Made by a program: the position numbers and the translations under genes
Shown here: positions 28,650 to 37,829 of the stretch, piece after piece
How positions within the stretch are numbered: position 1 is the first letter of the stretch
Layout of the letters: each line of letters starts with the position of its first letter
Assembly (NCBI RefSeq): GCF_024347435.1
Contig: NZ_AP025480.1
Coordinates: 1,302,001-1,366,000, forward strand
DNA length: 64,000 nucleotides
Direction: 5' to 3'
Source of the DNA: Vibrio cyclitrophicus
GTDB lineage: Bacteria > Pseudomonadota > Gammaproteobacteria > Enterobacterales > Vibrionaceae
The notes under the pieces: generated by a model
What the model was told of the DNA's origin: nothing
The model's database searches: none
What the model saw: the letters and a program-made list of their open reading frames with translations, nothing else

Positions 28650-30317
28650 ATGCAGATTCTAATCCTTTTTATCAATGTGTTTATTGTGTGCCTGAATTCG
28701 GTTTTTGCTTCTCCGCTGCAGGTCAGCGGGGAACAATCTGTGTTAGCTAATGAAGCTGTAAGATGGTATGAAATGCCTTTGTTATCTGATCCAGTCGATT
28801 TTCCCATATTAAAAAAACACATTGAATCCTCTCCAAGGATTGAAACGATATTTGGTGGTGAAGGGGCGTTTGGGTTGAGAGTTGATTTGGCCAACTCCGA
28901 TATCAAGTCGTCACAACAAATAGTTACACTCCGTGCAAACTATTTGGATCAAGGTTGGGGTTACTGGCAATCAACAAATGGTCAAGTAAGGCGAATACTT
29001 GATTTTGGCCAATTAAGTAACAAGAGTATCTTGCATCTGCATAGGCAAAGCTTCCCGTTAATATTGAATGCGGAGGAATCTGGAACACTTTGGCTCTACT
29101 TGGAAGCAAAGAAATTTCCAAAGGCAGTTAACTTCACTCTTCAACCTGAATATCCATTTTATATTCACGTTTTCCGCAACAATACGCTCACATTAGCTTC
29201 TATTACTGTCATGCTAACGTTGGGAGTTTTCGCTCTTTTTTGTTACTTTCAAACTAAACATCCAGTCACACTGGCTTGTGCTGGTTATGTTGGGCTACAT
29301 GGCCTGGGATGGTTCGCCGCTTCAGGCGCTTGGGGGTACTTATTACCAAGCCAAAGCTGGAACCCAGTTTATTTTGGAATGGTATTGTTTCCGTTTGCGG
29401 TTGCTTTTTCTTGCTATTACACAAGATTATTGTTTGGATTTCCGCAGCATTTTATTCGTATTAATCTTACCTTTCAGGCCTTTAGTTGGCTGTGTGTCAT
29501 TATCGGGTTTATTAATGTCTTTGCCCCGTTTTCGTTGACTTTTGTTATGTCCCATTTGATTGCGGCAATCTGGGTGCCGACAATGATAGTGACTGGCGTA
29601 TTGATGGTTTATCAACGAAACTTTGTCGCTAAATATTATTTGATCGGTGGTCTTTGTTATGGCACGGCTTTGGTATATTACATTTTTGCGCATTTTGCAC
29701 CATTGCCGACTCAGAGATCGACAGAAGTTATCGTTGTTGTTGCATTAGCAATAGATTGTGCCTGCATTTTATTGTCACTGACTGAATGGTTGCGGATTCA
29801 ACAACATCAACATCAGAAAACCTATATCCAGTCGAGGGTGGATAGTTTAACGGGGCTTGGAAACCGGCTGGATTTTAATGATGCCAGTAAACAATTAGTA
29901 CATCATTCCTATTGTATCGTTTTCATCGATTGTGATGGTCTTAAATCGATTAATGATACTTATGGTCATGATGAAGGGGATCGCTTTTTAGAATACACCA
30001 GCCGCATGATGCGAGAAAAATTTACAGACCTTGGAATGGTTTATCGAGCTGGTGGCGACGAATTTATCTGGTTATTGAAAGTGGATAAAGAGAAACAAGT
30101 TGAGGCTCTCTATTCTCAGATTGAGCTTAGAGTGACTCAGGTGGAAGAGCAAATTCGCAGTGCTGATTGGCCTCAGTCTGGCCTCAGTTTTGGAAGCGCA
30201 TCTAGTTTTGAATGTGTCAATTTTTCTGAGTGTTTGAGCTTAGCTGACCAGCGAATGTACCAGCAGAAGCGCTCGAAGAACGGTTTTAAAAATCAGTCCA
30301 GTGAAATTGAGTGTTAG
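28650..30317 (+). CDS. Membrane diguanylate cyclase with 7TM region
   Basis: About 555 residues from the ATG at 28650 (a TTG at 28641 is possible). It has a signal peptide to about residue 20, then a periplasmic sensory region about 25-175 of 7TMR-DISM appearance, seven hydrophobic helices about 180-385, then the catalytic domain with VFIDCDGLKSINDTYGHDEGD and the active-site AGGDEF. It makes cyclic di-GMP from two GTP. A canonical RxxD inhibitory site five residues before GGDEF is absent (KFTD sits further off). It is convergent with nothing, and a terminator follows at 30392-30412. Confidence 0.88.
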   Translation: MQILILFINVFIVCLNSVFASPLQVSGEQSVLANEAVRWYEMPLLSDPVDFPILKKHIESSPRIETIFGGEGAFGLRVDLANSDIKSSQQIVTLRANYLDQGWGYWQSTNGQVRRILDFGQLSNKSILHLHRQSFPLILNAEESGTLWLYLEAKKFPKAVNFTLQPEYPFYIHVFRNNTLTLASITVMLTLGVFALFCYFQTKHPVTLACAGYVGLHGLGWFAASGAWGYLLPSQSWNPVYFGMVLFPFAVAFSCYYTRLLFGFPQHFIRINLTFQAFSWLCVIIGFINVFAPFSLTFVMSHLIAAIWVPTMIVTGVLMVYQRNFVAKYYLIGGLCYGTALVYYIFAHFAPLPTQRSTEVIVVVALAIDCACILLSLTEWLRIQQHQHQKTYIQSRVDSLTGLGNRLDFNDASKQLVHHSYCIVFIDCDGLKSINDTYGHDEGDRFLEYTSRMMREKFTDLGMVYRAGGDEFIWLLKVDKEKQVEALYSQIELRVTQVEEQIRSADWPQSGLSFGSASSFECVNFSECLSLADQRMYQQKRSKNGFKNQSSEIEC

Positions 30318-30391
30318 CTAAATTCCCTATTTTCTAAGTGAATCGTTTTAAGTCTAGTTAACTTATTTTCGTTTTGACTTTTGGTGTAAAT

Positions 30392-30412
30392 GTCACCAAA
30401 GGTGGCTTTTTT
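30392..30412 (+). terminator. Terminator after the GGDEF gene
   Basis: GTCACC-AAA-GGTGGC (one wobble pair) followed by six T's. Confidence 0.7.
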
Positions 30413-30595
30413 AGCAACCAACCTTTCAAGCTTGCTTACCCTCTCATCTGTTTTGTGTAGAACATTCCCAATCTTTATAGTCGCCTATTTTTAACGAATT
30501 CTAAGTTAGGACATAAAGGCAGACCATCATATTCCAAATAAACGCATCATTTATAATTGTAGGTTTTATTAGAAAGCACTCTATTTGAGGGCGGC

Positions 30596-30647
30596 CGAGT
30601 TCCCCCCGAACTCGACCTGTTCCAGACGCGCAAGCAAAGGCGTTTGG
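30596..30647. repeat. Two adjacent stem-loops, possible structured RNA
   Basis: CGAGTTC/GAACTCG (30596-30602, 30608-30614) with a CCCCC loop. Seven bases later CCAGACGC/GCGTTTGG (30622-30629, 30640-30647; one wobble on the RNA) with a 10-base loop. Local GC is far above the surrounding AT-rich sequence. No ORF or known family recognised. Confidence 0.45.
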
Positions 30648-31096
30648 TTTCTGGCGTACTCATAAATTAACCAATTTCAGTTTGTTGTGTAAATAATCAA
30701 TAGCTTGGTGACTGATAGGTAAGTCGTATTTCGCTGTGCAAAAGCATAGAAATGGATGGTGGCGAGCGTGATACCTGAACTTATGCAGGAGGCTGGTTTG
30801 TTGGAGCGCAAGGGCTGACACAATATGAAACACCACTTTCTAGTTAATAATGTCGTTAAATTTAAATTTATAGGGATTTATAACTAGCTAGTGGAGTGTG
30901 CTAGTTTTAAGAGTTGGTCATCTTTTATTCTGGTGTTATACACTGCTTTTTAATTTCAGATTGGATTTAGTGTCTGAATTATTAAATCTGACGGGATAAA
31001 TGATTGTTTAATGTTGATTTGACAAGATCTTCAAGTATCCTTTATGTAAATAAAACGTTAAATATTGAAAGTAAATTAACAATCATTAAGGAGTCG

Positions 31097-31756
31097 ATGA
31101 TGTTACATGCTCACGAAAATACCCTACATATTACCCATCTCAGTAACCATGCTGTTAAGGAGTTGTCTCCGTCATTCTCTCAGCTACCAAGCACAGAGCA
31201 TGCGGATGGCCAGTTTCGATTGAGAAGATACTCGGTGGTTCAATTCAGTAATGGACAAGTCGTTGAGCAAGACAAACATAACTTTGTTCAGTCTGAAGAC
31301 ATTAATCACTTTCAAGGTGACGTCGTTCGCCAGTTCGAGCCGATTGAAGCGAAGATTCTAAGCAGTGAAGGCATGCAAGAAATGTGTGAACTGTTTATTG
31401 AGACCAATGGACTTGAAGACGGGCAAGAAATCGAAATCCATCAGATTCGCATTGCCGCTATTTTTGAAGAGACTCAAGTAGCACCAGAAGGTGTTCATCA
31501 AGATGGCTTTGACCACATCGCGATTATTGGTGTTACTCGCCATAACATCGTGGGTGGTGAAGTGATGCTTTATCAAGATAGCCACGAAGCACCATTCTTT
31601 AGAAAGGTGTTAGGCGATGGCGAGGTGGCAATGCTTGCTGATAGTAAGCTTTGGCACAACGCACAACCGATTCGTACCATAGACCACGGTAAGATGGGCT
31701 ATATGGATGTGTTTGTACTAACGGCTAAGGATGCGCGTAATGTCCTTCACTCTTAA
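31097..31756 (+). CDS. 2-oxoglutarate/Fe(II) dioxygenase, 2OG-Fe dioxygenase (IDO-like) family
   Basis: 219 residues from the ATG at 31097, set by AAGGAG at 31088-31093; the frame extends to 31004 without coding character. The double-stranded beta-helix core shows the metal motif H-x-D in GVHQDGFDHIAI and the distal His in SKLWHNAQPI, followed by an Arg suited to bind 2-oxoglutarate. The family includes free amino-acid hydroxylases such as Bacillus isoleucine dioxygenase. It is translationally coupled to the class V PLP enzyme that follows. A free amino acid or amino-acid derivative as substrate is plausible, not shown. Confidence 0.85.
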   Translation: MMLHAHENTLHITHLSNHAVKELSPSFSQLPSTEHADGQFRLRRYSVVQFSNGQVVEQDKHNFVQSEDINHFQGDVVRQFEPIEAKILSSEGMQEMCELFIETNGLEDGQEIEIHQIRIAAIFEETQVAPEGVHQDGFDHIAIIGVTRHNIVGGEVMLYQDSHEAPFFRKVLGDGEVAMLADSKLWHNAQPIRTIDHGKMGYMDVFVLTAKDARNVLHS

Positions 31757-32978
31757 TGATGTACGCCAACAGTTTAGTGCTTTAGGCCAATATCATAACG
31801 GCAGGCCTGTGACCTTTTTCGATGGTCCCGGTGGGTCTCAGGTACCTGAGAATGTTTTAGCTTCAATGACGGAATACCTAGGGCATTTCAATTCAAACCT
31901 AGGCGGGCACTACTTTTCTAGCCAAAAGACCACAAGTTTAATGCAGCAAGCGCGAGAAGCGGCCCAAGCACTACTCAATGCGGAGTCTTCTGGCAATGTG
32001 GTGTTCGGTGCGAACATGACATCGTTGACCTTCCAACTTAGCCGAGCGATCAGCCGCGATTGGAAAGAGGGCGATGAGGTTATCGTCACTGCGTTAGACC
32101 ATTACTCAAATGTATCGAGCTGGCAGCAAGCGGCAGACGACAAAGGCGCGATTGTTCGCCAAGTTAGTGTCGACGAATCCGATTGCAGTTTGGATATGGC
32201 GCATTTTGAATCGCTGCTGAATAAGAAAACCAAGCTTGTCGCGGTGACGTTTGCTTCGAACACGACAGGTTCTATTGTCGATATGGCTAAAGTTATTGAG
32301 CTTGCACATCAGCATGGCGCTCAGGTATATGTCGATGCCGTTCATTACGCACCTCATCATTTGATCGATGTTCAGCAACTGAATTGTGATTTCTTAGCGT
32401 GTTCTGCTTATAAGTTCTTCGGCCCGCATGTCGGTATTGCTTATGTTGCGCCTCAATGGCTGCATACTTTAAAGCCTTACAAGGTTGAACCTGCAACCAA
32501 TATCGGCCCAGGTCGATTTGAAACAGGAACACAAAGTTTTGAAGGCCTTGCCGGTGTGATTGCGGCGGTGGATTACTTGGCGCAGTTAGGCGATCCAGCC
32601 GATTCATTGCGTTCTCGTTTAGAGCAAAGTTACGCGCTGTATAATAAGCATGAGAGCCAACTCAGTGAATACTTCCTTAAACGCTTGTCCGATCTTGAAG
32701 GTGCAAAACTTTATGGTAAAACTGAGTTTGATTCGAATCTGAGAACCCCTACATTTGCGATTACCTTTGAAGATCACTCTCCAGAGTTCATCGCTAAGAA
32801 GTTAGGCGAGCATAATATCTGTGTGTGGAATGGACACTTCTATGCATTAGGGCTAGTGAAGCAGTTGGGTATTGAAGAGCAGGGCGTGGTGCGTATTGGA
32901 TGTATGCATTATAACTCGATTGATGAGATTGACTTACTGTTCAATGTGCTTGAAGGGATTTTACGTAGCAATAGCTAA
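31740..32978 (+). CDS. Cysteine desulfurase-like class V PLP enzyme (VC1184-type subfamily)
   Basis: 412 residues from the ATG at 31740, with AAGGA eight bases upstream, overlapping the dioxygenase gene by 17 bp. Fold-type I aminotransferase signs: AVTFASNTTGSIVD, the PLP-facing Asp/His in VYVDAVHYAPH, and the Schiff-base Lys in LACSAYKFFGPHVGIAY. The C-terminal domain is RIGCMHYN. From memory this is the TIGR01976 'VC1184 subfamily', named for a V. cholerae gene in the same neighbourhood; its reaction is not established. It lacks the obvious mobile Cys loop of IscS. Confidence 0.87.
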   Translation: MSFTLNDVRQQFSALGQYHNGRPVTFFDGPGGSQVPENVLASMTEYLGHFNSNLGGHYFSSQKTTSLMQQAREAAQALLNAESSGNVVFGANMTSLTFQLSRAISRDWKEGDEVIVTALDHYSNVSSWQQAADDKGAIVRQVSVDESDCSLDMAHFESLLNKKTKLVAVTFASNTTGSIVDMAKVIELAHQHGAQVYVDAVHYAPHHLIDVQQLNCDFLACSAYKFFGPHVGIAYVAPQWLHTLKPYKVEPATNIGPGRFETGTQSFEGLAGVIAAVDYLAQLGDPADSLRSRLEQSYALYNKHESQLSEYFLKRLSDLEGAKLYGKTEFDSNLRTPTFAITFEDHSPEFIAKKLGEHNICVWNGHFYALGLVKQLGIEEQGVVRIGCMHYNSIDEIDLLFNVLEGILRSNS

Positions 32979-33127
32979 CAATTTTGGCTGTTATAGAAAT
33001 TAGAAAAGAGCATGCTTCTCTCAATAATATTGAGTAGGAAGTCTGCTCTTTTTGTTTCATGAACTTATATCTGTTTAGCAAAGTCTACTACGACTAAAAC
33101 CGCTACTCGATTAAGCCCGTGATTGAA

Positions 33128-33799
33128 CTAAGACAACAGCTTAACCAGAGCTGCACCTACTGCGTGCGCACTGGTTGGGTTCTGACCGGTAATCACTCGC
33201 TCATCAACAATCACAAGCTCATGCCAAGGTTGAACTTTGTTGAAACGCGCTGCGCTACGAGTAAGCGATTCTTCCAATAGGAATGGAATGTCATTGATGG
33301 TCCCAAAGTCGATTTCTTCTTCACGTGTAAAGCCTGTCACCGATTTAGAGCTTAATAGCTTCTCGCCGTTGCTTAGGACAATCGGAAGCAGTGCTGCAGG
33401 GCCGTGACATACTGATGAGATAACGCCACCATCTTCATAGTGCTTAGCGGCGATGGTTGCGAATTGCTCGTCGGTTGCTAGATCTGAAAGCAAACCGAAT
33501 CCACCGGGGTAGAAGATAGCATCGTAGCTTTCTGCATTAATTTGGCTTACAGGAATCGTATTGTTGATGCGGTTCTGGAAGTCATCATCAGCCAAGATCT
33601 CGGCGTTTACTGAATCCCCTTCAATATCGGTTCCATACAGTGGACCTTTACCACCCTTGATAGAAGCGATGTCGTATTCAAAACCTGCAGCAATGATCTC
33701 TTTGAGAGCATGAGTCAGTTCAGGAGCGTAAGTACCGTTCGCTTGATCTGTATTGCCAAGTGTTGCGTGGTTAGTCACAGGTATTAGTATTTTTTTCAT
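33128..33799 (-). CDS. DJ-1/PfpI superfamily protein (class I glutamine amidotransferase-like)
   Basis: 223 residues. The nucleophile elbow is SSVCHGPAALL, with the Cys followed by His as in Hsp31/YajL-like enzymes; the strand-turn DAIFYPGGFG supplies the conserved Gly pair. Members act as glyoxalases, chaperones or hydrolases. It is transcribed divergently from a LysR gene 237 bp away, the usual arrangement for a regulator and its target. Confidence 0.88.
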   Translation of the reverse strand: MKKILIPVTNHATLGNTDQANGTYAPELTHALKEIIAAGFEYDIASIKGGKGPLYGTDIEGDSVNAEILADDDFQNRINNTIPVSQINAESYDAIFYPGGFGLLSDLATDEQFATIAAKHYEDGGVISSVCHGPAALLPIVLSNGEKLLSSKSVTGFTREEEIDFGTINDIPFLLEESLTRSAARFNKVQPWHELVIVDERVITGQNPTSAHAVGAALVKLLS

Positions 33800-34036
33800 G
33801 ATTCGTCCCTTTGAGCACGTTTGTTTGGTTTCAGCGTCGTTTTTTGCTTTAGGTATCGTGGTTTTTATTTAGAAAACCAAAGTTTTCAATTTAGATACCG
33901 CTGTTTCGTTATCTGTAATACTAGTAGCAAACCATTTGAGTGATAATATACCGAATAGGCAAAACATTATTGCTATATAGCAATAGTTAGATATGAATTA
34001 GTCGATGTGAATTCGTTAGATGTAAGCAGGTGAAGT
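33800..34036. promoter_or_regulatory. Divergent DJ-1/LysR promoter region
   Basis: 237 AT-rich bases. TTGCTATATAGCAA at 33970-33983 is a perfect 14-base palindrome and a candidate LysR operator, close to the regulator's start. Confidence 0.45.
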
Positions 34037-34921
34037 ATGGATAGCTTTGAAGGTATTAATGAGTTTGTTGCGGTAGCAGAGTGTCACGGCTTTTCTGCGG
34101 CCGCAAAGCAGTTAGGTTGCAGTACCAGTCATGTCAGTCGCCAAGTTTCAAGGTTAGAAGAAAGGGTAGGTGTTGCCTTGCTTGCTCGTTCTACACGCAT
34201 GGTAAGCTTAACCGAATCGGGTCACACCTATTATCAGCAGTGCAAAGATCTAGTTATTGGGCTGCAACAGGCAAATGAACAAGTGACCTCTCAACAAGCT
34301 CAGTTAAGTGGCACATTACGAGTGAGTGCCGCAGGCGCGTTTGCAGAAAATCATGTGGCTGCTGCGTTGATGGAATTTGCCAAAGACCACCCAGATCTAA
34401 CTATAGAGATGAACTTTAATACCAAGATGGTTAACTTCATCGAAGATGGCATCGATTTCGCGATTCGATATGGTCGGTTGGATGATTCGGGGTTGGTGGC
34501 AAGAAAGCTCGTTGATCGCCCAATGGCGGCAGCAGCCAGCAAAGCTTATCTTGATCAATTTGGTACACCAGTTCACCCAGAACAGTTGAAATTACACAGT
34601 TGCATCATTGCCAACAGTGATCAGTGGCTATTTGAAAAAGATGGAAAACCGCTTAATGCAGTACGAGTGCATGGTCGCTGGAGAAGCAATAACTCAAGCG
34701 CAGTGATTAAAGCATGTGAACAGGGGCTTGGCATTGTCTACCTACCAAAAAGCAGTTTCAATGGCGCTCTTGCTTATGGAAAACTGTTTCCAGTACTAGA
34801 AGAGTATTGGGGAGCAGGAACCAGCAGTTGGATTGTTTACCAAAACCGTCGCTTTCTACCACAGAGAGCACGGCTTGCGATCGATTTTCTCGTCTCTTAC
34901 TTTTCTGACTGGCAAGAATAG
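34037..34921 (+). CDS. LysR-family transcriptional regulator
   Basis: 294 residues. N-terminal winged helix (FVAVAECHGFSAAAKQLGCSTSHVSRQVSRLEERVGVALLARSTR), then a periplasmic-binding-like effector domain from about residue 90. Of the group that often controls a divergent neighbour, so the DJ-1/PfpI gene is the likely target. Effector unknown. Confidence 0.92.
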   Translation: MDSFEGINEFVAVAECHGFSAAAKQLGCSTSHVSRQVSRLEERVGVALLARSTRMVSLTESGHTYYQQCKDLVIGLQQANEQVTSQQAQLSGTLRVSAAGAFAENHVAAALMEFAKDHPDLTIEMNFNTKMVNFIEDGIDFAIRYGRLDDSGLVARKLVDRPMAAAASKAYLDQFGTPVHPEQLKLHSCIIANSDQWLFEKDGKPLNAVRVHGRWRSNNSSAVIKACEQGLGIVYLPKSSFNGALAYGKLFPVLEEYWGAGTSSWIVYQNRRFLPQRARLAIDFLVSYFSDWQE

Positions 34922-35233
34922 TTAGAAAGCGATTAAGGAAAAGAGTTTGATGCTTTCAGCGGCCCAGGTTTAGTAAACGAGAGCAAGGCTAAGGAAACGT
35001 TTACATTGATAGGTGTTATCTTTTTTTGTTTTTTGACACGCGTAACAAGATTGATGTTCTTGCTAGCTTTTGATGTCTCGTGTAAGCAATTGAATTGTAG
35101 AGAAGCGTGAAGCAGTACGATATACTAGTTGATATATTAATGTGTCTGGCGTGCGATAGATTGTGTTAAGTCGCTAGTAGGATATGTCGTTATACTCCAA
35201 TTTACGAAGTATAGCTCTAGTGCGGAGTGGGCA
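34922..35233. other. Intergenic region
   Basis: 312 bases before the PAS-domain gene. No clear terminator, operator or ORF; AT-rich with several T-runs (about 35016-35030). Confidence 0.4.
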
Positions 35234-35587
35234 ATGTCGTCAATAAATTTCGAATCCACATACGGTGTAATAACTATTCAAGATATGAATGTAGTTAGCG
35301 TTGATGCTAATTATGCGCGTATTTATGGATACCAATCACCCGAAGAACTACTGCTTAATATAGATAGCTTTTTAGATCTTATATCAGAAGAATTTCATGT
35401 TTTAGCCTATCAAAACTACCTTGAAACGGTCAGCGGTCAACGAGATCCTCAGGTTCATACTTATACCAATGTTGATCGTAACGGTAGAGAGTTCACAGTG
35501 TTTTCTATCGACCATGTTACGGAGTGGCAGGGAAGACCTGCACTGCAAGTCACGGTTATCGATCTATCTCCTGCTATTCAGTTGTAA
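35234..35587 (+). CDS. PAS-domain fragment, N-terminal part of a split GGDEF gene
   Basis: 117 residues forming a PAS domain (VVSVDANYARIYGY … VDRNGREFTVFSIDHVTEWQGRPALQVTVIDL). It stops at TAA 35585-35587, and the same frame stays open beyond it and reads straight into a second PAS plus GGDEF. The join would read …PAIQL-stop-NAVREQDK…, so one CAA-type codon becoming TAA explains the break. Alone it would be a soluble PAS protein. Whether the stop is genuine or a sequencing error cannot be told here. Confidence 0.7.
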   Translation: MSSINFESTYGVITIQDMNVVSVDANYARIYGYQSPEELLLNIDSFLDLISEEFHVLAYQNYLETVSGQRDPQVHTYTNVDRNGREFTVFSIDHVTEWQGRPALQVTVIDLSPAIQL

Positions 35588-35593
35588 AATGCG

Positions 35594-36484
35594 GTGCGTG
35601 AGCAAGATAAGATGTATCACGATATGATCATGCAATCAGGACAGGGCATCTTGGTTCATCGAGATTTCAAACCGTTGATGGTCAATCAATCTTGGGTCAA
35701 CATGCAAGGCGGCACGTCCATCGAGCAAGTATTAGAGCTAGAGTCGATTCTTGAATTGGTACCAAAACAGAATACGGATGGTATCAGTAAGCATTATCAA
35801 GCGATTGTGTCTGGTGAGTTGTCAGGAACTAGTACTGTGGTTGAAAATATAGGGTTCGACGAGGTTCACCGGTTCTTCAATATTTACGACAATGCGATTA
35901 CTTGGAAAGGTCAGCCAGCGGTTCAGGTGGTGCTCGAAGATGTGACTCAAAAAGTAATGTTGGAGAAACAGTTACTTCATCAAGCGAATTACGATGAAAT
36001 GACCAATTTGCTCAATCGAAGAGCGATTTACGATTGGCTGAAAGCGTATCTTGCTTCCGATAATCATGTTGTATGTATGCTACTTGATATCGATGACTTT
36101 AAATCGATCAATGATACTTACGGTCATATGGTAGGTGATGAAGTTATTTGTGCTTTGGCTAGTATTACCAAGCGTAATGTAGAGCAAGCTGGTGGTGTTG
36201 CAGGGCGTTGGGGTGGCGAAGAGTTTATCGTGTTTCTCCCAAATGCTTCTCCTCAAATTTCACGCGCAGTATCTGACCAAATTCGCCAGCAATTTAATCA
36301 AACTCAGTTTAACATCAGCAAACATGTTCGATTTAATGTGAGCGTCAGTATTGGAGTCAGTGACAGCCGATCGTGCGAAGGGAAAGTGTCCATTGATGCG
36401 CTCGTGAACTTAACGGATCAATCTCTGTACCAAGCTAAAGCGAGTGGAAAAAATTGTGTATGCGGAGAAGTGAGCACATCTTAA
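35594..36484 (+). CDS. PAS-GGDEF protein, C-terminal part of a split gene
   Basis: 296 residues if translation restarts at GTG 35594, six bases after the upstream stop and in the same frame. PAS domain about 8-120 (MIMQSGQGILVHRDFKPLMV), GGDEF domain about 130-290 with LLDIDDFKSINDTYGHMVGDE and active site GRWGGEEF. No RxxD I-site is present before the motif. Catalytic residues are intact, so it could still make cyclic di-GMP if expressed. No convincing Shine-Dalgarno precedes the GTG; coupling to the stop is the only obvious route. Confidence 0.75.
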   Translation: MREQDKMYHDMIMQSGQGILVHRDFKPLMVNQSWVNMQGGTSIEQVLELESILELVPKQNTDGISKHYQAIVSGELSGTSTVVENIGFDEVHRFFNIYDNAITWKGQPAVQVVLEDVTQKVMLEKQLLHQANYDEMTNLLNRRAIYDWLKAYLASDNHVVCMLLDIDDFKSINDTYGHMVGDEVICALASITKRNVEQAGGVAGRWGGEEFIVFLPNASPQISRAVSDQIRQQFNQTQFNISKHVRFNVSVSIGVSDSRSCEGKVSIDALVNLTDQSLYQAKASGKNCVCGEVSTS

Positions 36485-36537
36485 TGTTGACTAAACATGG
36501 TTTAGTTAGGCGGCTAGCATAGAATCGTATTGATAAT

Positions 36538-36572
36538 AAAATGCCCTTAAGCAATCGCTGAGGGCATTTTAG
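36538..36572 (+). terminator. Bidirectional terminator
   Basis: AAAATGCCCT (36538-36547) and AGGGCATTTT (36561-36570), a perfect 10-bp stem ending in T's, between convergent genes. Confidence 0.85.
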
Positions 36573-36702
36573 TTTCTATCGTCATGATAAGTTCAGTGTA
36601 ATCTGGTCAAAGTTGTTTAGATTTCACCGCTTAAATGAACTCAGCTTTGGCTTATCAAAGTAGTGTCTAATAAAAGCAGTTGCTTATAAAACCGTTGGCT
36701 TA

Positions 36703-37527
36703 CTAAGCAGAAACTTCTACTTCGTAAGAGCCAAATTTACGAATGTTAATCACACCAGTATCTAGGATTAGGTACTGGCCTTTAATACCTTGAAGTACAC
36801 CAGTTACCTCTGGGTTCTTATCAAAGTTGTGCGATACAATTTTCACTGGGTGCTGTTCAACTGGGTAGCTCAATGAAGTGATGTTTTCGCTCAGAATCTC
36901 GATAGCATCGTCACCAAACTTCGCTCTGATCTCTTGGATTTTATCCTCAACCAATGGCAATAGTTCTTTGGCTTTTTCTATCAATTCCATATCGTCACCG
37001 TCGCCTTTGAGTAGCGTGCGCCAGTTAGTTTTGTCAGCAATGTGCTTTGCTAACTCAACTTCGATCAGGCCAGAAATCTGACGTGTTTTCACCTTCAAGA
37101 TAGGCAGGCCTTGAGTTGCGCCTTGGTCAATCCAGCGAGTAGGTATTTGAGTATGACGAGTGATACCCACTTTAAGGCTTGATGTGTTCGACAGGTAAAC
37201 GAAGTGATCAACCATGCAGTTCGCTTCACCCCACTCAGGCTCACGACAAGTGCCTTCATCGTAATGGCAAGTCTCTGGCTTCATGATGCACATATCGCAA
37301 CTTGCCAGCTTTCTCATACACACAAAACAGTGTCCTTGCGAGTAGCTTTTCTTGGTTTTTTTGCCACACGAGCAGCAAAAAATATTACCGGTGTGAGAGA
37401 GGTTAATGGTTTTACCAATCAGAGGGTTTAGCTCTACAAATTCTTCACCGACAGGTAAACGGTAGGTAACCGCACCATCAAGCGAAGCACTCATTTTCTT
37501 GAGTGTTCCTTTTGCTAATAAAGACAT
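36703..37527 (-). CDS. DUF2797 protein
   Basis: 274 residues. The N-terminal half is Cys-rich: CCSCGKK, CFVCMRK, CDMCIMKPETC and CREPEWGEANC look like two or three zinc-binding knuckles. Next, HFVYLSNTSSLKVGITRHTQIPTRWIDQGA resembles a GIY-YIG-type strand-and-helix core. Known as DUF2797; function undetermined, though zinc fingers plus a GIY-YIG-like core suggest nucleic-acid contact. Confidence 0.8.
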   Translation of the reverse strand: MSLLAKGTLKKMSASLDGAVTYRLPVGEEFVELNPLIGKTINLSHTGNIFCCSCGKKTKKSYSQGHCFVCMRKLASCDMCIMKPETCHYDEGTCREPEWGEANCMVDHFVYLSNTSSLKVGITRHTQIPTRWIDQGATQGLPILKVKTRQISGLIEVELAKHIADKTNWRTLLKGDGDDMELIEKAKELLPLVEDKIQEIRAKFGDDAIEILSENITSLSYPVEQHPVKIVSHNFDKNPEVTGVLQGIKGQYLILDTGVINIRKFGSYEVEVSA

Positions 37528-37829
37528 GACATTACTCGTTGTATTTTGATTATTATTTCGTCGACTCGGATGCTCTTTAAGCAGGCGCTACGGTTAACGA
37601 TGATTATGCGATGAGTATAACAAATAGAGTTTGTTTTTATACGCAATATTACTTGATTCTCGGCGTGAATAATTACCAGTCAACATGCACATAAAAATAT
37701 AGTATGACATTTTGTTCTGGCGTGATATAACGTTTTTCAGTGAGTTGTTGGAATGAAGATCACTGATTTACTTAACTTATTTTATATCGTGAAATCCCAA
37801 CTATAGGGACCTTAGCCGGAAGTTTAGAC
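37528..37829. other. Divergent intergenic region
   Basis: 302 AT-rich bases between the divergent DUF2797 and GGDEF genes, expected to hold both promoters. No terminator or clear operator seen. Confidence 0.4.

Larger units (their letters stand above)
30318..31096. other. Long intergenic region with hairpins
   Basis: About 780 bases with no supported ORF. It contains the terminator at 30392-30412 and two adjacent stem-loops at 30596-30614 and 30622-30647 that no neighbouring gene explains. The last ~100 bases before 31097 are AT-rich and probably hold the promoter of the dioxygenase operon. Confidence 0.5.

Noticed and set aside
35585..35596. Programmed frameshift in the PAS-GGDEF gene
   Set aside because: Both halves are in the same frame, so a nonsense stop, not a frameshift, separates them.
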